Source of the DNA: Maribellus sediminis
GTDB lineage: Bacteria > Bacteroidota > Bacteroidia > Bacteroidales > Prolixibacteraceae
DNA length: 64,000 nt
Assembly (NCBI RefSeq): GCF_011799805.1
Contig: NZ_WXUB01000004.1
Coordinates: forward strand, 558,001 to 622,000
Direction of reading: 5' to 3'
This document shows, piece after piece, positions 61,310 to 64,000 of the stretch. The stretch's first letter is position 1, and each line of letters opens with the position of its first letter. The notes below the pieces were generated by a model. It worked only from the letters and a program-made list of their open reading frames with translations, ran no database searches and was not told where the DNA came from. Made by a program: the position numbers and the translations under genes.

Positions 61310-62548
61310 ATGCACGAAATTCTGTTTTGGATCATTATTGGAATCCTTGTTGTCGATTTTTTATTCGAAAAATACCTCGATTACCTGAATACAACTCGTT
61401 GGAGCGACACCCTGCCCGACGAGGTTAAAGGCATTTACGACGAAGAGAAATACAAAAAGCAACAGGCTTACACCCGCGAGAACCATCGGTTCGGCATGCT
61501 GACAAGCAGCCTGAACATGGCAATCACACTGGCGATGTTCCTCTTATTCGGTTTTGCACTTGTCGACGGCTGGGTTTGGGATATTACATCCAGCGCGGTA
61601 ATTGCAGCCTTGTTGTTTTTCGGAATTCTGATGTTTGCTTCCGACATTATTAATACACCTTTTTCGGTGTACGATACCTTTAAAATCGAACAGAAATACG
61701 GCTTTAACACCACAACTCCGAAAACTTTCATCTTCGATAAACTAAAAGGTTGGGTAGTGAGCGCTGTCATCGGCGGCGGTTTACTGGCGCTTGTTATTTT
61801 TATTTATCAGAAGACCGGAGATTTATTCTGGATTTATGCGTGGATCGTAATTTCAGCTTTCTCGATATTTATGGCCATGTTCTATTCCAACCTGATTGTG
61901 CCGCTGTTTAATAAACAAACGCCGCTTGAAGAAGGCGAATTGCGTGACGCCATCAGCGATTTTTCGAAGAAAGTGGGATTTAAACTCGATAATATTTTTG
62001 TGATCGATGGCTCAAAACGCTCCACCAAAGCGAATGCCTACTTCACCGGCCTGGGGGCTAAAAAACGAATTGTGCTTTACGATACGCTGATAAACGATCT
62101 GAGTACCGAAGAAATCGTTGCTGTGCTGGCTCACGAGATTGGCCACAACAAAAAGAAACACGTTGTTCAGGGATTGTTGATTGGCCTGGTGCAAACCGGT
62201 ATTGTGCTGTTTATTTTCGGACTGTTCATTGGAAGTCCGGAACTCAGTAAAGCGCTTGGCGTTGATGAGCCGAATTTTCATATCGGCCTGATTGCTTTTG
62301 GAGTTTTGTATTCGCCCATTTCGTTTTTTACCGGCATTTTTATGAACATGCTATCGCGAAAAAATGAGTATGAAGCCGATCGTTTTGCTGCCGAGAATTA
62401 CAAGCCCGAAGCACTTGGTTCAGCGCTTAAAAAGCTTTCGATAAATAATTTGAGCAACCTCACCCCGCATAAATTGTATGTGTTTTTCCATTATTCGCAC
62501 CCGACTTTGTTGCAGCGGCTGGCACATTTAAAGCAGTTTGAAAAGTAG
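61310..62548 (+). CDS. M48 family CAAX-protease-like metallopeptidase (Ste24 type)
   Basis: A 412-residue integral membrane protease. About seven hydrophobic segments are seen; the zinc motif HEIGH (275-279) lies in AVLAHEIGHNKKKHV, and the third ligand is the Glu in KNEYEADRFA. The layout, with the active site in the C-terminal part and the RSTKANAYFTGLGAKKRIVLYDTL sequence just before it, matches Ste24/CAAX prenyl protease 1 homologues. In bacteria this family probably does membrane protein quality control. It is a single gene. Confidence 0.92.
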   Translation: MHEILFWIIIGILVVDFLFEKYLDYLNTTRWSDTLPDEVKGIYDEEKYKKQQAYTRENHRFGMLTSSLNMAITLAMFLLFGFALVDGWVWDITSSAVIAALLFFGILMFASDIINTPFSVYDTFKIEQKYGFNTTTPKTFIFDKLKGWVVSAVIGGGLLALVIFIYQKTGDLFWIYAWIVISAFSIFMAMFYSNLIVPLFNKQTPLEEGELRDAISDFSKKVGFKLDNIFVIDGSKRSTKANAYFTGLGAKKRIVLYDTLINDLSTEEIVAVLAHEIGHNKKKHVVQGLLIGLVQTGIVLFIFGLFIGSPELSKALGVDEPNFHIGLIAFGVLYSPISFFTGIFMNMLSRKNEYEADRFAAENYKPEALGSALKKLSINNLSNLTPHKLYVFFHYSHPTLLQRLAHLKQFEK

Positions 62549-62559
62549 TCTGTTAGGCA

Positions 62560-62610
62560 TTTCTTGCTTGCCAGGCTGAGCGAAGTCGAAGTCTGAACTA
62601 CCGCTTTTTG
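62560..62610. repeat. GGCTGAGCGAAGTCGAAG-type intergenic repeat
   Basis: The sequence CAGGCTGAGCGAAGTCGAAG (62571-62590) occurs in the gap between the protease and transporter genes. Similar strings are commonly dispersed in genomes of this phylum; no gene is affected. Confidence 0.4.
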
Positions 62611-62695
62611 CATAGTGAGTTGTAATCTGTGTTAATTCTGAATAAACTCATCGAGTCTTTAATTTCTGAAAATCGATTTTTCACTATCTTCCGGC

Positions 62696-63952
62696 ATGGC
62701 CGGCATTAAAAAGAATACGCAGTATTACAAGTTCTCGATGTACGGGTTTTTGAAAAACCTGCGCTTTTTCGATGCCTTTTTTATTCTGTACCTGGTTGAA
62801 AAGGGATTGCCCTATACTCAGATTGGTATTTTGTACGCCGTTCGCGAAATCGTGATCAATGTATTGGAGGTGCCGTCGGGTTTTGCTGCCGATGTTTACG
62901 GCCGAAAAAATGCTTTGCTTGGCTCGTTTCTGGCTTACATTGCTTCATTTATTATTTTCTATTTCTCGGGAAGTTTTGCCTGGTTTCTGGCGGCTTTTGT
63001 TTTTTTCGGTATTGGTGATGCCTTCCGCTCAGGTACGCACAAAGCCATGATTATGGACTACCTCCGGATGAACAGCTGGGAACAAAGTAAGATCGCGTAT
63101 TACGGGCACACACGTTCGTGGTCGCAAATGGGATCAGCAATATCCTCTTTGATTGCGGGTTTTATTGTGTTTTATAAGGGCAACTACGGAAATGTATTTT
63201 TGTATTCTATTATTCCTTACCTCATTAACCTGGTGAACATTTTTACCTATCCGAAAGAGCTGAATTACACCAAACGCCCCGAATCCAAAGAACGAAAGAT
63301 AGATGTTAAAAGCACTTTTAAGTCGCTTTACACCGTGATGAAGCACAAAAACGTGCTTCGTATTCTCAATACCGCCGCCTTGCATTCAGCCTACTTAAAA
63401 GCCGTTAAAGATTACATCCAATTGTTAATGCTGAATGTTGTGGTTCTGGTTCCCTTGTTTGTCGGTTACGAAAACAAACAACGAAACGGCGTGCTCATCG
63501 GTATTTTTTATTTTGTGATTTACCTGCTTACATCCCGTGCCTCGCGAATGGCCTATGGAATTGCCTCGAGGTATAAAACCAACCTTGCACTGATCACCTT
63601 GTTAATTGGTTTTGGCTTCGGAACCTTGAGTGGCGTCTTCAACCTCCTTGATTTTAGGGTATTGGCGCTGGTGTTTTTTGCCGGAATCTACATGGTCGAA
63701 AACCTGAGGATGCCAATTCTTACAGGCTACATTACCGATCATGTTCCGAACGATATTCTGGCCTCGGTGATTTCGGCACAGGCACTCCTGAAAACCATTA
63801 TGACCGCCGGCATTGCTGTTGTTTTTGGTTTTCTGGCCGATAGCTTCAACATCGGTGTTGCCTTTGTAACAGTTTCGTTTATTTTGATTGTACTTTCTGT
63901 GCTGTTTACTGTCTTGTTCAAAAAGGAAGTGACGAAAACTTCATCGAAATAA
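62696..63952 (+). CDS. MFS transporter
   Basis: A 418-residue polytopic protein with about twelve membrane segments in two halves of six. The MFS motif A region follows helix 2 (PSGFAADVYGRKNALL), and a basic cytoplasmic loop lies between the halves (PKELNYTKRPESKERK). The substrate is unknown. No signal peptide or added domain. It has no operon partner within the window. Confidence 0.88.
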   Translation: MAGIKKNTQYYKFSMYGFLKNLRFFDAFFILYLVEKGLPYTQIGILYAVREIVINVLEVPSGFAADVYGRKNALLGSFLAYIASFIIFYFSGSFAWFLAAFVFFGIGDAFRSGTHKAMIMDYLRMNSWEQSKIAYYGHTRSWSQMGSAISSLIAGFIVFYKGNYGNVFLYSIIPYLINLVNIFTYPKELNYTKRPESKERKIDVKSTFKSLYTVMKHKNVLRILNTAALHSAYLKAVKDYIQLLMLNVVVLVPLFVGYENKQRNGVLIGIFYFVIYLLTSRASRMAYGIASRYKTNLALITLLIGFGFGTLSGVFNLLDFRVLALVFFAGIYMVENLRMPILTGYITDHVPNDILASVISAQALLKTIMTAGIAVVFGFLADSFNIGVAFVTVSFILIVLSVLFTVLFKKEVTKTSSK

Positions 63953-64000
63953 GTATCAGGCTAAATTGTTGATCTCTGCAAAAAAAATGTCACGATTTAA

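Overview
This window looks like a chromosomal segment from a member of the Bacteroidota. The evidence is a SusC/SusD pair, a NigD-like lipoprotein, a type IX secretion (T9SS) plug protein with two proteins carrying T9SS C-terminal sorting domains, many lipoproteins and outer-membrane barrels, and promoter-like -7 boxes of the TAnnTTTG type. The gene set (Na+-pumping Nqr, SusCD, T9SS) would suit a marine or sediment anaerobe of the Marinilabiliales/Prolixibacteraceae type, but that placement is inference.

Layout. 1-2.0 kb: end of a TlpA-like thioredoxin, an unknown envelope protein and a cold-shock protein. 2.0-2.7 kb: a gene-free block of nested palindromes. 2.8-8.6 kb: a complete nqrABCDEF operon on the minus strand with its own promoter and terminator. 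8.9-14.3 kb: T9SS plug protein, two outer-membrane proteins and a PAS sensor kinase. 14.8-19.1 kb: pruA, a DivIC/FtsB-like protein, YqgE, a lone GroES and two thioredoxin-fold proteins. 19.3-26.7 kb: NigD-like lipoprotein, S9 peptidase plus VOC protein, M14 carboxypeptidase, a Gfo/Idh/MocA oxidoreductase and malQ. 27.3-35.6 kb: a secreted protein with four LamG-like repeats, then SusC/SusD. 35.6-43.8 kb: LD-carboxypeptidase, secreted M1 aminopeptidase, lysA, dacB, an AONS/KBL-like enzyme and a dipeptide epimerase; this group points to peptidoglycan-peptide metabolism. 44-53.7 kb: small envelope proteins, an alpha/beta hydrolase, pdxJ, then a CBS protein, nadK, a DUF6089-type barrel, uppS, bamA and two Skp/OmpH chaperones, which is an outer-membrane assembly block.

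53.8-60.1 kb is the accessory region. It holds (i) a HUH (Y1) transposase bracketed by two 115-bp direct repeats made of three REP-like palindromes, (ii) five 13-17 bp palindromes spaced at exactly 41 bp, and (iii) an A+T-rich run of single genes: a membrane protein, a KAP P-loop NTPase, another membrane protein and a small barrel. Each of the first three genes is bounded by its own private inverted pair beginning GTT and ending AAC. They are separated by folded sites of about 133 bp. This is the architecture of integron gene cassettes with attC sites, but the boxes do not match the standard consensus and no integrase is visible. It is the best candidate here for an undescribed system.

60.1-64 kb returns to ordinary genes: an M20 deacylase, an M48 CAAX-type protease and an MFS transporter.
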